NCBI GenBank assembly: GCA_948567375.1 | Contig: OX419762.1 | Location: 33,113,465-33,177,464 of the forward strand | Source of the DNA: Lunularia cruciata | Taxonomy: Eukaryota > Streptophyta > Marchantiopsida > Lunulariales > Lunulariaceae | Length of the DNA: 64,000 nucleotides | Direction of reading: 5' to 3' | Shown: positions 13,401 to 27,009 of the stretch, one piece after another | How positions within the stretch are numbered: position 1 is the stretch's first letter | Layout: each line of letters begins with the position of its first letter | Notes under the pieces: model-generated | The model's database searches: none | Seen by the model: only the letters and a program-made list of their open reading frames with translations | What the model was told of the DNA's origin: nothing | Made by a program: the position numbers and the translations under genes

Positions 13401-14773
13401 CCAAGGCGACGCACATCATCCAAGCTTTTGGCTAGTGATTCAAGCTCCTGAGCACGACTTCTGTCCTTCATCTCTTCCCCCATGAAGCGCCTTTTCTGTA
13501 GTTTTTCTAAGTTTTGAGCTGAAAGAGCATCAGCAGTTTTCTCTTCTTGAAGCCGTGCCTGTCTAGCCATCTCCCGAATTTCCACGACTTTCTTTTGAAA
13601 CTCTTCCTCGTCAAATCTCGGTTTGACTACCACCTCTTTGCTGGGTGTCACGTCCACCACGTCATTTCTGGCTCCCATTTCTGGGGGTTCTCGCTTGTCA
13701 CCTGTACTTTCCCCACCTGTCCTTGTTAAATCCTCTTCTATAACCTCTGGATTTTGAATGACCTGCTCTTTATTCATCTTGGCTCTCATCTTCCTCATCT
13801 TCATCAGCCGCAGCTCTTGCTCATCAACCACCGGATCTTCTACTTTCTTCTTCCTTCCGGAAATCCATTTGGCCGTAAAACCCCCAACAAGAGCCAAGGC
13901 AAAAACGGTCGCAAAATTGAGGTTCTGAATCGGTGAAAATATAAAATTTGGAGGGACAAAGGCTTTATCCCCACCCACTCTACCTGACCCTACAGTGGTT
14001 GTTTCTTGGCCAGCCTTTTGGTACGTGTAGAGAACGCTCAGCTTATTGGGCACGAAAACCCCCTCCACAATCTCCCTTGCCAAAGCATGGGCCTTCGCAA
14101 TCCTGCTATCTGCAAGTTCTCTATTTGTCTCGTCTACATACTGGTGAAAAACAGGGTCTACGCCACTTCTCAGTAAAATCTCATTCTCATCCACGTCAAC
14201 TTTGTAACATCTACCCTCGGCGTCTTCATGAACTGTAAAGATGGGACTTAATCCTACACCCCACTCATCTCTATCTACCTTGTATACTACATGCTGCTCT
14301 TTCAAATTGTGCCAAAATTTGTTTCTCTTGATTTCCAAAGATTCCCTAAATTCCCTGTACTCCTGCTGTTGCCTAACCTCTGCCGCTAGTTGATTCTCAA
14401 CGTCAATGACCTCCTTGCTCTCTTCTTCTTCCTCAACTGCTTCCATCTGCTGCTGCTCCTCCTCATCTTCTTCTGACTCTTGACGTCGACCATTACCGGT
14501 GGCAGCCAGCACAACTATTCGTCTCTGCCTTCGACACGGCGACAGTCCATTCAACTTCTGCCTGCTGGTAAGTGCCGAATAACCTGAGAAAACTGAAAAG
14601 TAGACAGGGTTTGAAGCTCGGCAGCGCCCGGCAGCTTGCTTGGCCCTCCATGCTGTGCTCGGCAAAGTAATTGAATTCCGTGCAAATTTGTGCCTGGGAA
14701 ACGCCAATTCTCCCAAGACAGCATGAGAGGAAGAAAGAAGGCCAGAGGGCAAAACTGGCAAAAGCGAGGCCAT
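10432..14773 (-). CDS. Large acidic chloroplast-targeted protein, EMB1703-like
   Basis: Predicted plastid protein of unknown biochemical role. Four exons: 12466-14773, 11426-12150, 10962-11180 and 10432-10650, giving about 1,156 residues. The first 90 residues are rich in Ser, Ala, Arg and hydroxylated residues, like a transit peptide. A Glu-rich stretch follows (99-125), then a conserved-looking domain (YKVDRDEWGVGLSPIFTVHE, 164-183) and one membrane segment at about 285-304 followed by RKKK. The rest is highly charged and probably coiled coil or disordered. The compact C-terminal part contains GFKVTVIKKGQLQL and ARYYDNLLRERTID. Layout and length recall Arabidopsis EMB1703 (At3g61780, embryo-defective); that match is from memory and uncertain. 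The third intron seems to be GC-AG (AAG|GCACGT at 10962); a GT donor four bases downstream would need a poor acceptor. Confidence 0.85.
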
Positions 14774-16587
14774 AGTGCTCGGCAGTCACCCGAGGGTGTG
14801 GCCAACACAGGCCAAGCAGCTCAGAGCTCCCGAAAATCTCCAGAGGCCATTCTCTGAACAAAACCTCGATCCTCAGACCGAGCCTCTGGAGAAGGGTTTT
14901 AGCTCGCAAACTCACGAACATAGCAGAACCTCCCCGGTTCTCGTAACCTCATTCTACTACTGCGTTCTCCTATCGCGAGGTCGGCGATCAATCAACACTA
15001 CAGTACTAGTACTGTTCACCGCTGTCAACTGCAGTCAGCTACTGCACCTCCACATCGGTTAGTGCGTACTATACTATCGGAACTCGTTATTGACGTTCTT
15101 TACATGTACAGTCTCTCTCTCTCTCTCTCTCTCTCTTAGTTTCGGGAGTAATGTACGTACAGCGATAGTTATCCTGTATTGCAGGGGAACCCAAATACAT
15201 ACCCAGGTAGAATACAATTTATTGCAGAATATATTAGTTGCTTTGAACCATTCTAGAAAAATGTGTTGAATATTGATATGAATAGTGGATGCATTGATTT
15301 TACAACTTTTAAGATAACTATTATTTGTGAAAGACCTAAATATTCGATAAACATTTGCCAATCAAACTCTTTACACTTACTCTTTACGAATAAGTAGAAG
15401 CTACGTAAGTCAAAAAAACAGTCCACCTAGCAATAGAGGCGATGAGCATCACGTGTAGCTCTGAATAGAACGGTGGACACCCGAAGTAAACCAGCAAATA
15501 AGAGAATTAAATTACAAACTTTACTGCTAGGTTTTTATACTTATTGGGCTTATTGATGGGGTCTTCCCGTCCTTGTTTTCTTGTGTGTTTCGGTTTCGGA
15601 CCTAGGGATCAAAGGAGGATCATATGTTGTGATGGAAACTTCGGTCAAGGAAAATTTGAGTGTTCCATATAGAGGTTATCTTCCTTGATAACCATGTTTA
15701 CCTGCTCTTGTTCCCAATTTTTTCCGTGGAATCATTATTGCTGACCATTTAATCGTGAGTTCAAGCCAGCATTCAAATGTGCCTAACAAGTGCTTACTTC
15801 TTAAATGTTCTTACTTGTCGTGATATGAAGTCCATAGGGAGAAGTTCAGTGATAAAGATAGAAACAATAATATATCGATCAAATATCAGCAAGTAGTAGC
15901 ACACGGAAAGAGAGCAACTAAGAAGAAACAACCGCCAATACACACTTTTATACATACGGAAATAAGAATAAAACAAGATAAAGAAGACAAACGAACGAGA
16001 ACAAACGAAATGCTAACTCGATTTGGATATCACTAAAATCTGATATAATATGATTGATAGAACTTGTTTAACTTTCCGGGGAATTCATTTATTACCTTCT
16101 TCTAGAAACCACATCTATTTTACCACGTTTCTCTTTTATCCATCCCCAACTGAGCCAAAGTATACCAGCTTGGCGAGGTAGATAAAAAATTGATTCGAAT
16201 TGCCCATAATATATCAAATATATGATATGGTAAAAATTATTCTAAATTTTTTGTTTTTTAATAAGTATCAAATTTCAATTCATTAATATTTTCTATATGA
16301 TCATATTATCTCAAAAAATATAGTTGAGTAAATTTACTTGTGTACGAGTTTGATAATGGAGCCCGAGTAACACAAATTTTGATTTCACTTAAGTAACAAG
16401 TATAATACACCTAATATTGTGCATAGTCCAAGATCTATTGTGACTCTCTCTTTTTTAAATCATCATATAAAGTAGTAACTCATGATTGCATTCACTTTAG
16501 AGTGATGCATGAACGAATTTTAGAGAAACACGTACTTCAAAATGTTAAAAGAATAAAAGTTAAAAACACATTAACCAATGTAATATT
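14774..16587. other. Upstream region of the EMB1703-like gene, then AT-rich DNA
   Basis: About 300 bp upstream of the start codon is moderately GC-rich and is the likely 5' UTR and promoter. A TC microsatellite follows at 15112. From about 15.2 kb composition becomes strongly AT-rich, marking entry into the transposon block. A short match to the LINE tail of 61.2 kb (GATGGGGTCTTCCC) occurs at 15555. No gene is seen. Confidence 0.5.
15112..15137. repeat. (TC)n microsatellite
   Basis: About 13 uninterrupted TC units, roughly 340 bp upstream of the EMB1703-like start codon. CT/GA tracts near plant promoters can bind GAGA-type factors, but nothing here shows that this one does. Confidence 0.9.
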
Positions 16588-17165
16588 ATTAGCTAGACAC
16601 CTTATATAGAACTGTAAATTGGCTCGGTAATATTTTTAGGGATGTTGTATGTGATAATCTAAGTAGATAGATATAGATATCACCAAAAATATACTTTCAC
16701 TAATAGTGCAAAGGTTGAAAACACCTTAAAAACTTTAGAGCCAATTTTGAAGACTTAAACAAATGAATTAGACCTCAAAATGAAATATTCACTCTTTTCA
16801 AAGTAGATGCATTGTCTTCTTCCCTTCATGTTGAGATCTCTCTAACGATACCTTACACATGATGTTCTGAACTTCATATAGAGAGATTCTCCAAAGATTT
16901 TCTTTGGTCAAACTTCTTTGACCAACCAAATAGGACAAAGATAGACATGTCACCAATCCATGTAACTAATCTAAGGGTAGAGCTCATTGATATGTATTTG
17001 ATCCAAGTGTGTAACTCCATTTGAGTAGATACTCTTTGCTATATAATAAAGACAAGGTGCTCCCTCGGGGGTATTGAGTATTGAGTAATGAAACTTTGTG
17101 TTTCTCTTGTATTTCTTTTCTTGTGTTTTTCTTGGGATTTTTATTGTTCTCAAAACATTGCAACA
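16588..17165 (-). repeat. LTR-like dispersed repeat, copy 1
   Basis: This is the reverse complement of the repeats at 40730-41275 and 45045-45565. Shared landmarks are TTATTATATAGCAAAGAG, a stretch reading TGACATGTC then TTTGTCCTATTTGGTTGGTC, and TTGAGGTCTAATTCAT. The copies are well diverged, so the family is old. The copy at 40.7 kb directly follows a Copia coding remnant, which suggests a Copia LTR; this copy would then be a solo LTR. Exact ends are uncertain. Confidence 0.6.
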
Positions 17166-17369
17166 AATAAATCCATCATATATTAGAAGTGTATGTGACT
17201 AGTGGATGGATTATGTTCTCCCATATTCAAATTTGATTGATAATTAGATTCTTGATTGCAAAAGGATAACCTTGCAAGATATCACCTACGTCTTCTTATA
17301 ATTAGGTGGCTCTTATGAGATTGGAGGTATATGAAGTATAGAGAAGGAGATGAAAATAAACCTAGCAAG

Positions 17370-17518
17370 TAAAGGATAGATAACAAATCTATCTAGATTT
17401 TACCACGTGAAGTTTCATATACCAAGTGCTTTTTGATCCATGTTAATTTGATGGGAAAGCACTTGGTATATGAAACTTCACGTGGTAAAATCTAGATAGA
17501 CTTGCCATCTATCCTTTA
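17370..17518. repeat. 63-bp near-perfect inverted repeat
   Basis: Arms 17370-17432 and 17456-17518 match at about 60 of 63 positions around a 23-base loop. All three mismatches cluster near the base of the stem; the apical part is perfect. The fold resembles a young fold-back locus or a microRNA-like precursor. It lies in AT-rich, gene-free sequence close to the LTR-like repeat at 16.6-17.2 kb. Confidence 0.9.
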
Positions 17519-20500
17519 TTCATACAATTCCTCATTCCTTGCTTGCTTTGAAGAAGCTAAAAGGATCACCGTTTGATCAAAAATGAAATCTAAGAAATAG
17601 TATGAAGTATCAAGATGAAACTATAAAAATAGCCAATGAGAAAATAGAAAGGATTATATTTCTAAGTTTAACATTTTAATATTTACAAGGGTTTCAAGAT
17701 AAGATAACAAAAAAATCTCTTTCCAAAGCACTATTATAGTACATGAATATGTTTAATTACATTTTCAAGCAATACAATTTTTTTATATTAGCTCTTTAAA
17801 ATATCTTGATTAAACAATAGATATCCTTACTGCATATGAGAAATATTTTAATATAATGGAGCTCTAACATCAATGATTTATCTTTCCTGCCATAGCAAAG
17901 TAAAGTGATAGGTCCAAGAGTGTGGTGATAATTATTGAGATTCCTTAGTTTTTGTGAGAAAACTCTTGATGAAAATGAAAACTGCACTTCTTAACAAACT
18001 TTAAGTGGATATTCAAGGTCATTTGAAACATCTCCAAAAAGAGGAGCCTTATCAATCTAATGATCTTTTAAAATGTTCCAATTAGTAAATAGTCTCAATT
18101 TATATATTAAAAAGATGATATTCTTTAGGTTGAGAATGATCAAGATTAATTAGGTGTCTAAAATTACCATCAATTTTAAGTTGACTTTATGATATCTGGC
18201 TGAGATATAATATTTAAACCACCTTAATCAAAAGTTGGTAGGTTTTATTTTGTCTTTGGTTCTTTCAAAACATCCAATCTTCCAATAAAATAAGTTAAAC
18301 ATCAAATTATTATTAGCCAAAGAACAGAACTTATTTTGAAGGTATTTGCTTCACATATTTAATATTGTATAGTGTCTTATATGCAATTTTCAGTTCTTTC
18401 CTATTTTCAGTTCTAACCACAATTACTATATTAGAGTTTTTTGATTCTGTTATGACACAAGATGTGGAAATTGTTAATACATTAGACTATTTTGATTTAC
18501 AAGATTATCAAAGAATTCATGGTAGGTCTTTGTGCTATAATATAAATACAAATATTTCATAGAAAAATAAATATAAGACTAGAAAAATAAAAATAAGACT
18601 ACTTGAGAATTTAAATTTATCAAAAGTAAGAAATACTATGACCAGTAATGATTTAGAAAAATATATAATTAGAAGCAAAATTTCTTTCTTTCATATTTTA
18701 GAAGATACACATCTATAATCAAAAGACAAAATAGCTATAAAAAAGCACATTGAGTTTCATAATTAGTTATTTAACATGATATGTATTCCTAAGTAGATTA
18801 AGATTGAAAATTTAATATTATTAAGTTAGATATGAACTATTTATCCAATCTTAAAAAAGCTTAAGAAAAGAGTCCGTGGGATTGTTAAAGAAAAAACTAA
18901 CAAGAAGCAATTCCATAACTCATAAGCAAAAGATAAGAGTTATTAAAGCTTATTGTGAAGATACATAGATATTGTGTATTTATATAACACATATGCATAC
19001 TATATATTATAGAAAAAATATTTATCATGAATATATATATATATATAAAAGATATTTATATGTTATTGAAGTTAAAGTGAATTTTATTTAACTTATATGC
19101 CTAATATATGGTTATAAAAACAAACAACATAGATGTTATATTTGATTTTTTATGATTTTACTGAATTTGAAACTCCAAATTCTAATACTTATTGCATAAT
19201 TTTTATCATAATCACTTACCATATAATAAAATATATTATTATGATTTATAATTTTAACATAATATATAATATGTTATAATTGCCAACTATATCATACATA
19301 GCTATATATAGAAAGTTATAGAAGGTCATAAATATGAATCAAGGCTATATTTCCAAGTTTGGTATTGCTCTATCCATAAAAAATATAGAAGATGAGTGCT
19401 AGCATATAAATTTGTTCTACTATTAAAAAATGAAATTGGATAATTATTTTTATTAAAATTTCATTATTATTCAATAGTTTTTTAATAAAGAAATAATTTT
19501 TCTTATAATTTGTGGTATATATGACGAAAATCAAGAATCAATCAGGAAAAAATCCTTGTCTTCTTGTTTTTTTAAAGAAGAAACAATGTAATTTATAGAA
19601 TTCTTTCAAAGTAAATCAAAGAAAAGTATATACATAATATTTTATATTTTCTTCAATTTTCAAAACTTTAGCAGTGTTATATTAATCATAATCCAATATA
19701 TAAATAAAACTTTTCTATGGAGGATAAACTAGGTGAATTTAGCTTATTTAGCCATCCACTTGTTTGGTTTTTTTGCAACATTAGGGAATTATTATCATTT
19801 AAATAATATAATTTAAAATTTTATTTATTTATTTTATTCTAAATGTTTCTAAATATTAGCCATTTAAAAATATTTTAAATTAAATATGATTACTTGAGAT
19901 TTTAGGGCAATTTTATGCTATACAAGTATGAAAATAGTTGTTTTTGAGTCCCATTTCATTTATTTAATCTTGTTTAGTATCATCAAAATCAAAGTAGAAA
20001 TAGTGGCACACTACAAAAGTCAGGAATAAGATGCAAGTTCTAAAGGCTCAAATGTAAGAGGAACTATTCTATAGTTGCATGGTATTGGTGTTCGAACACA
20101 AAATAAATCCCAAAGGATTTATGCAATGTGATTGGAAATAAGGAATAGTTCAAGATAAAGCAAAGCACACACATGACTCTTATCTGGGGTGAATGTGATC
20201 AATCAAAGGAATAACTTGATCATAATACATATTGTCTATTATAAACCAATGATTCAAGCCATTTAAAGCATGATTATCAACTTGGATCTTATAAAGGTGT
20301 TGTTTTTAATCTAACATGTGATTTTAAATTTGTAAGTTTGATCATCACATATATGTTTTGGTCTCTTTGGTATTTCTGAGCTTGGAGCAAAATCTGCATA
20401 AATTTTGTAATTCAACATGGATTTGATAGTACTTCAATTTGAAAACAAATCTGGAGGTAACTACCTCCACAAAAGATGAATTGTAACAAGACGTTCATGT

Positions 20501-22094
20501 GTCTCATTTTAAGTATAACAATCATATGGATAGTCTCATTTTAAATAATAGGAAGCTCCTAGAGAACTAATATTTGATCCACATGTCAAAGTTTTCTTTA
20601 ATCTATTTTCAAAATATTTTGATCCATGCGTATGATATTGATTTGTTAGACTTTGTTTACTACAAACTTTGTTCCTTAGAGAATGTTTGGTTTCACTATG
20701 GGGTTTCAATAATAAGAAAGATCTAACCTTAAGGACAGGGAGAATTCCATAAAATTTATAGGAACCCATAAAAAGAATATGCTAATAACTAAATACCACA
20801 CAAAAGGCTCCTATAGGTGACGGAATTTGGGTTTAGTGCAAAAGTGGTTTCATTCATAGAGTTTATTGGTGTTTATGGGTAAGATTAGAGGAAGGATATT
20901 GGTTAAAATACTGACTACAACAATGAAAAATTGACAAGAGAAAATTAGAGTGATAAGAGGAGCATATGGAACAAGGACAAACAAATCATACACACTTGAG
21001 ATATTCAAAATTTTCCTTCTCATAATTGAATTCATTTAATTTCATGTATATTGCTAACATCTCAAATTGGAGCTGCCTAGCATAATCATGTTGGACTAAT
21101 CGTAGTACTTTGCATTTGACGCTCTATCTTGGATTGTAGTTTGTAAAATTGCACCTATCGTGGAAGACATAGATCAAGATCCTTGTACTAATTCTAATCC
21201 CAATTCAAGTCTTTGTATATCTCCCAAAGGTGGCACTTTCCAAGGTCTGCTCAATAAAATGTTTACATCTGCTCCTTCTTCAACTCCCATCAGGAGTAAA
21301 ATGAAATTAGAAGATGAGAGGTTTTGTATGATGTACTATCATTATGAGTAGATTCTAGATTATTTAGAAGATGAAGAGCATTTTGAACAAAGTACAAAGA
21401 GCATTTGCAAGAAACTAGTTTTAAAGAGCATGGCTTTCAATTACATGACAACTTATTTGGTATGATATAGAAAAGGCTTTCTCAAGTCTATGATAAGAGA
21501 TAAATTATACACGAAGTTTGCAAGCTATATGAGATCATGCAAGAATGCTTGAGATTGGAAGGACAAGTACATATGGGAAGGACTCATTGAGAAGGAATTG
21601 GAAAAGGGTTGGAAGACCATAGATGATAAGTTAAATCATCTCTACACTTTTTTTGAGATAATGTTATAACATTTGACAGCTGAGCAAACATTGCTCCACT
21701 AGTGCTTGTAAGCATAGGAATTGGCATGGCCAAAGGAATGGGGCACTGTGACAAGGATGTTACACTTAAAAGAGGAGGAAGTTGGCACTCCAGGGTTGGG
21801 AACCACTCAAGCATTTTCTTATACATTTCTTGGGTTGGATTCAATTCCTTTATTTGCCTTTGTACCCAAGGATTAGATTACAATAATACTCATGGACTTG
21901 TAACCATAGAGATATAAGTCCTAAAGTGTCTGCTCCACTTTGATGATCACCTTGACTCTGATGGTCTATTGTAGTCCAATAGTGTGCTCTAATCGATGGT
22001 CGTGGTGTCACGATGTCATAGTGAAGTCCCAACCTAATGGTCTTCTTTAGATGGTTGTGAATTTTACTACAAACTCTAATTGTTATGATTTTGG
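17519..22094. other. AT-rich gene-free stretch
   Basis: About 4.6 kb of very AT-rich sequence with many short poly-A/T and TA runs. I find no coding similarity. The part after 20.9 kb is less extreme and may belong to the 3' flank or LTR of the broken Gypsy element that follows, but no protein motif supports this. Confidence 0.5.
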
Positions 22095-22331
22095 TCGATA
22101 TGGAAAGCCTTGGAAAGATGCTTCCAAAAAAATAAAGTATACACCATTTGGAATAGTACTTACAAAGATATTGCCCCCAAGGTGTCTATTCCACCCTTGA
22201 AGGTCTCTTCTTGATCAAAGGTGATTTCTAGCTCAAATGCATCAGCACTACATTCACTATAGAAGCATACACAAACCATACATAAACCTAATCAAATCAT
22301 TTTTACAACAAGTAAGCAATCTACTTCATAA
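22095..22331 (-). repeat. LTR part of the outer Gypsy fossil (3' side)
   Basis: Shares landmarks such as AAAGATGCTTCCA and TTCACTATAGAAGC with 36022-36256 over its whole length, with visible divergence. It lies just downstream of the integrase C-terminal remnant on the minus strand, as a 3' LTR would. Confidence 0.6.
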
Positions 22332-25300
22332 CGTCCACTCCATCTTGACTTGTTCATTGTCAAGATGTGCAACTAAAATCCAAGTTGAAGTGGACTGCAT
22401 TACTCTTGATATTCATCATATTGATGTTCATAAGCATCTTGATTACCCTCATCTGCATCTGCATTTCTATCATCCATCTCATCGTTTGGAATTTGAAAGT
22501 CTTGAAAAGAACTATCCATTTCCTTTTTCCTAAACATTTTTACCCTCTTACCAACAATTGGTGCTCTAAGTATTGTCTCATCTAGTTCTCTCAACCTATA
22601 AGTTCCATTTTCAAGAATCGAAATAATGACATAAGGAACCACGTCCTAAAATTTTTTTAAGCTGTACTATGCTGGTTACCAAGACTACTATCATTAACTA
22701 AAACCCATTCATTTTCCTTTAAAGGAGTAGGTCTTAATCTATGAGTTTTATAAGTTTTTGAGCATACATCAACTCATATGGCATGTATCCTTTCACCAAG
22801 CTATGTATAGTCATATCAACCCACAAAGCAAAGGGTAGTATTTTAGGCCATTGATGCATCTTTCCATTGCAAGCTTTCACAAATGCTTTCACTATTGGAG
22901 AATGACCTTCCTCACTTTCTTGGTTCCTTCTAGATTGTAAGCAACAATCAAGGATAGATGCCCCCCAATCCTTTGGAAAAATGCCATGGATTGTTCAACA
23001 TCTAGCTCACCTCTATATGCAACAAAATTTCACACACATCTATACAGACAAATAATCTCCTTCAAAATGAACAAACAACACTTTTCTACTTTTTGTCATT
23101 AAAGCCCCTTAGCATCATAACCAATTTCAACTTGATTGGTAAGATCCTCCCTAGCAAGAATTAAGTATATCCTTTGCCAAACTCCCTTAGGCATCACAAC
23201 AATATCTACCAACTACATATAGTGCATGGTCAATGGGTATGTTGGATGAAGTTCCTTCCTTTACTAGATAGTGGAATAAAATATTGGTACCAACAAATGA
23301 GACTACATCCCTATACATTTTTTCCACCAATACTTCTCCTTCTCCTAAGTTTGGAAAATGTAGCCCATACATCTTGATGTCATGCCCTAAGACTATCATG
23401 ATACTCCATGATCAAACCAAGTCTTTGTTTTAGGATCACAAATAACCCTTTGAGAGATTCCACCTGAAACTATTGGATGCTTTCCCAAAATTCCTTCTCT
23501 CAAGAAATAGTAATATGCCTTCCTTTTGATCCATTTGAAAAGTTCATTCTTCCAACCTTCTTGTTTGTTGAGAGTGCTCAAGTACTTCCTGATTGCCAAC
23601 CTTTCTCTTTCATATAAGTTCTCACTGCACAACTCAAAAGCAAAGGTAATAGGCTCCCTAGCACTTTTTACAACTATTATGCTGGAGAAGTCATCTCACA
23701 AAATTGACTTCCTCTACTTTGCTTGCTCTTTGTTGAACCTTGCTCTAGATAGCATATTAGCCACCAGATTTCCAGCTCCAAAAATATGCCAAAAATCTAG
23801 ATTTAATGTCTTGATGCAAGCTATCCATCAAGGCATAGCAAAATATGGAGTTGAAAAATATGTGATCATACCAAGTTGTGGCAAACAATATGTTTCCACA
23901 ATCAATGGTGCTCCTAGAGAGTACTCCTTATCTAACCACATATCTTTGGACATCCTCATCCTCTTTCCCTACTACACAACCTAAACCAGTAATACTAGTA
24001 TCAACTATAAGAAATATATACTTATCTACTTCATATGATACCTTCCTCATCACAAGTGCAAAAAGCAATGACCTCTTCAACTTTTGTATGTAATAAATTT
24101 GGTTCTCTTCCCATTGAAATTTCTCCACATTCCTTAATAGTTTATAGAAAGGATATGTAGCATGTGAAAAATGAGGAATCCAAGTCCTATAAAACAAACA
24201 ACCACCTAAAAACCTTCTAACTTCTATCCCAGTGTTGCATATTTCACAAATTCTCACTATGGCTTGCAATTTCTATGGAATTGTCTTCTTACCATATGGT
24301 CTACACAAATGCCTAACTACAAGTATTTCATGAACCCCAAATGTTGATTTTTCTCCCAAAAATGTGAGATGTACTTCCTTCAACCTTGAAAGAAATTTGT
24401 CACAATCTATTATATGATTTGCAAAATTTTTCCTACAACCTGTTGTATCCACTTGCTCATCCTTCTCTATTGCTACACGTCCTTTGAAAGCATAGTTTTC
24501 TCTAGAATGAAGTCCCCTAGAACACTATGCATACCACTCATCATGTAGGCTATAGACTTTGTGGCTCCTTGAGGTAAGGTACACATTCTCATCAATCCTA
24601 ATGGAATTCTCATTGCTGTCAAATCCTTACTCCCCTCAACTCATTGAAATTGATGATAACAGGAATACAGGTCTCATAGTGAGTAAATGGACCAACCTGC
24701 AAATTCCTCTGCAAACTCCTCCACTATAGGACCTACACCCATGTTTGTAATGATAATTTGGTTCATAGGTTGTATATTTTGTATAAATTTGAGTTTTAGA
24801 TTCTTTTTAGAGAACTTTAAAACACCTAATAGAATAAGGAGCTATAGAAGGTTCTAAAATTCCCATTTGAACCTTCTCATTTAACAAAGCACAATAAGAC
24901 TTGGCAAATGAGCTTTAGGAATAGGAATTAGTCTCAAATTCCATAGAACATGCAAAACTATGAAAAATATGATAGGCTATACAATGGCTGGATGTACGCA
25001 TCCTATTTCTAAAGGTTGAAAAGAAAAGGCTTTACCATATTTTCATAACATTTCAATAAATACGCTCTTCTCTTCATCCATAAAAAAATTAAAAATAAAT
25101 CCATAAAAATATTTCCCTCTCCAATCTTCAATATCTTCAAAGTCTCTTCTATGAACTAATGATGGACCCTTGCATGCTCTATAAGATTTTGCTCCTTTGC
25201 TATCTATCCCAACTATTGTAGCAAGTCTACATGCAATGCATGAGCAATTGGCTCCACCTAATTATCCATATTTCATCTCATCTACTACTTCTTGGTTACC

Positions 25301-25386
25301 CTAATTTTTTTTTTGAGAAAAATCATCCACTATATCATAAACCTTCTTGGAGCATTTATGAATAAATATTTCTTCCTCATCTCTAT

Positions 25387-25941
25387 TGTCACGCCATTTG
25401 TAGTTCCGCATCTAGATGCTCGGACACTGGAGTTCCAGTGATGGTAGTTAGAGTTATTCTAGCAGTTTCTCAAGGACTACTTTCCGACGGTTAGATTTTG
25501 TGTTCAGGGTACTGACTTCACGGTGGGGCCCACCGTCACTTTGCACCGTTTGCACCGTCGAGTGTGCCGTCAGCGGGACCGTTAGGGTTTCAGGGCTAGC
25601 TCGAGTCCAAGGGGTATAGTTTTGAAGTGAGCTCCAGAGAGCTCACTTCTCTGATGTTGAGCCTTCGAGTTCCTGGCTATGGTGGACAAAGGCCGGCGAG
25701 CGTCACCTGGATTCTCTATGCTTGAGTGGGTGTGGCTTGACTGTAATCAGTGCCCAGTTGTTGGCAGTTTATAGAGTGACAGATCAAGTACTGATCTGAG
25801 TTGAGTTGAGTTGAGAATGTTAAGCAATCTGATTATTGTGGCACTTTAGAGTCTATGTATGACTTATGAGTGAGTTGTGCTTTTATAGTGTATGATGTTG
25901 ACAGCGATGTATGTTGTGTAGCAATGTATATACGCACGACA
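25387..25941 (+). repeat. Solo LTR of the methyltransferase-bearing Gypsy family
   Basis: A 555-bp unit starting TGTCACG and ending CGACA, so TG...CA with TGTC/GACA inverted ends. It is flanked by CTAT at 25383-25386 and 25942-25945, a 4-bp target-site duplication. It is the reverse-orientation relative of 26182-26719 and 35334-35772. No internal region accompanies it, so it is a solo LTR left by recombination. It contains an internal hairpin (AGTGAGCTC/GAGCTCACT) that is also present in the other copies. Confidence 0.85.
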
Positions 25942-26181
25942 CTATAGAATAATTATAGATCTTGGATAACTTACTCAAATCATCTAAGAAATACTTCTAC
26001 TCTAAAACCCATGATACAAATTCTCCCTCTTCCATTTCTTCTTCTTCTACCAACAGTTTTTGCATGCTTTTTACTTAGGCTCCTCCTTCTCTCCCTAATT
26101 CTGCCACTTTGGTAACCAACCAACCACCATCCTATGTGACATGTGCAAAGCCTATACAAAAGAGCTTCTTTTTGTCCTTGT

Positions 26182-26719
26182 TGTTGTGCGTAAATACATC
26201 GCTGTCAACATCATACACTATAGAAGCACAACTCACACATAAGTCATACATAGACTCTAAAGTGCCACAATAATCAGATTGCTTACCACTCTCAACTCAA
26301 CTCAACTCAGATCAGTACTTGATCTGTCACTCTATAAACTGCCAACAACTAGGCACTGATTACAGTCAAAGCACATTTTCTCAAGCATAGAGAATCTAGG
26401 TGACGCTCGTTGGCCTCTGTCCACCATAGCCAGGAACTCGAAGGCTCAACATCAAAGAAGTGAGCTCTCTGGAGCTCACTTCAAAACTATACCCTCTGGA
26501 CTTGAGCTAGCTCTGAAACCCTAACGGTCCCACTGATGGCACACTCAACGGTGCAAATGGTGCAAAGTGATGGTGGGCCCCACCGTGAAGTCAGTACCCC
26601 GAACACAAAATCTAACCATCGGAAAGTAGTCTCTGAGAAACTACTGAAATAACTATAACTACTATCATTGGATCTCTAGTGTCCGAGCATCTAGATGCAG
26701 CACTACAACTCACGTGACA
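26182..26719 (-). repeat. 3' LTR of the methyltransferase-bearing Gypsy
   Basis: 538 bp, full length by comparison with the solo LTR at 25387-25941, with TGTCACG at its 5' end (26719) and CAACA at 26182. The 4-bp flank TTGT lies just outside. Confidence 0.85.
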
Positions 26720-26721
26720 GC

Positions 26722-26829
26722 TGTCGTGCATATATACATCACTACACAACATACATCGCTGTCAACATCATACACTATAGAAGCACAACTCACACATAAG
26801 TCATACATAGACTCTAAAGTGCCATAATC
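26722..26829 (-). repeat. Detached LTR tail next to the 3' LTR
   Basis: This repeats the last 105 or so bases of the LTR, from TGGCACTTTAG to CGACA, and is separated from the intact 3' LTR by only GC (26720-26721). The preceding GATTA also ends the truncated 5' LTR at 35334. It resembles an LTR-LTR junction of the sort seen in circular or concatemeric cDNA. Confidence 0.8.
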
Positions 26830-27009
26830 GCCCCCCTAGCTGGCGGTTAGGTCCCTATAACTCCAGATAGCCATCTACTCTAAGTATATGGTATACCCTC
26901 TAATGGTTAAAGATCAAGAGGCCGGGTGCTATGGAGCCCCATCGTTAGTCGCCTGTCTGCAATCTATACCATATAAAGAATGAACTAGCTATAGGTCAAG
27001 TACATCTAG

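Noticed and set aside
12480-13451. 323-codon open frame on the plus strand
   Set aside because: It lies wholly antisense to the long first exon of the EMB1703-like gene and its Ser/Leu-rich composition is the mirror of that exon's acidic codons.
15541-15600. Possible third LINE tail copy
   Set aside because: Only a short core (GATGGGGTCTTCCC plus a few bases) matches; too little to call.
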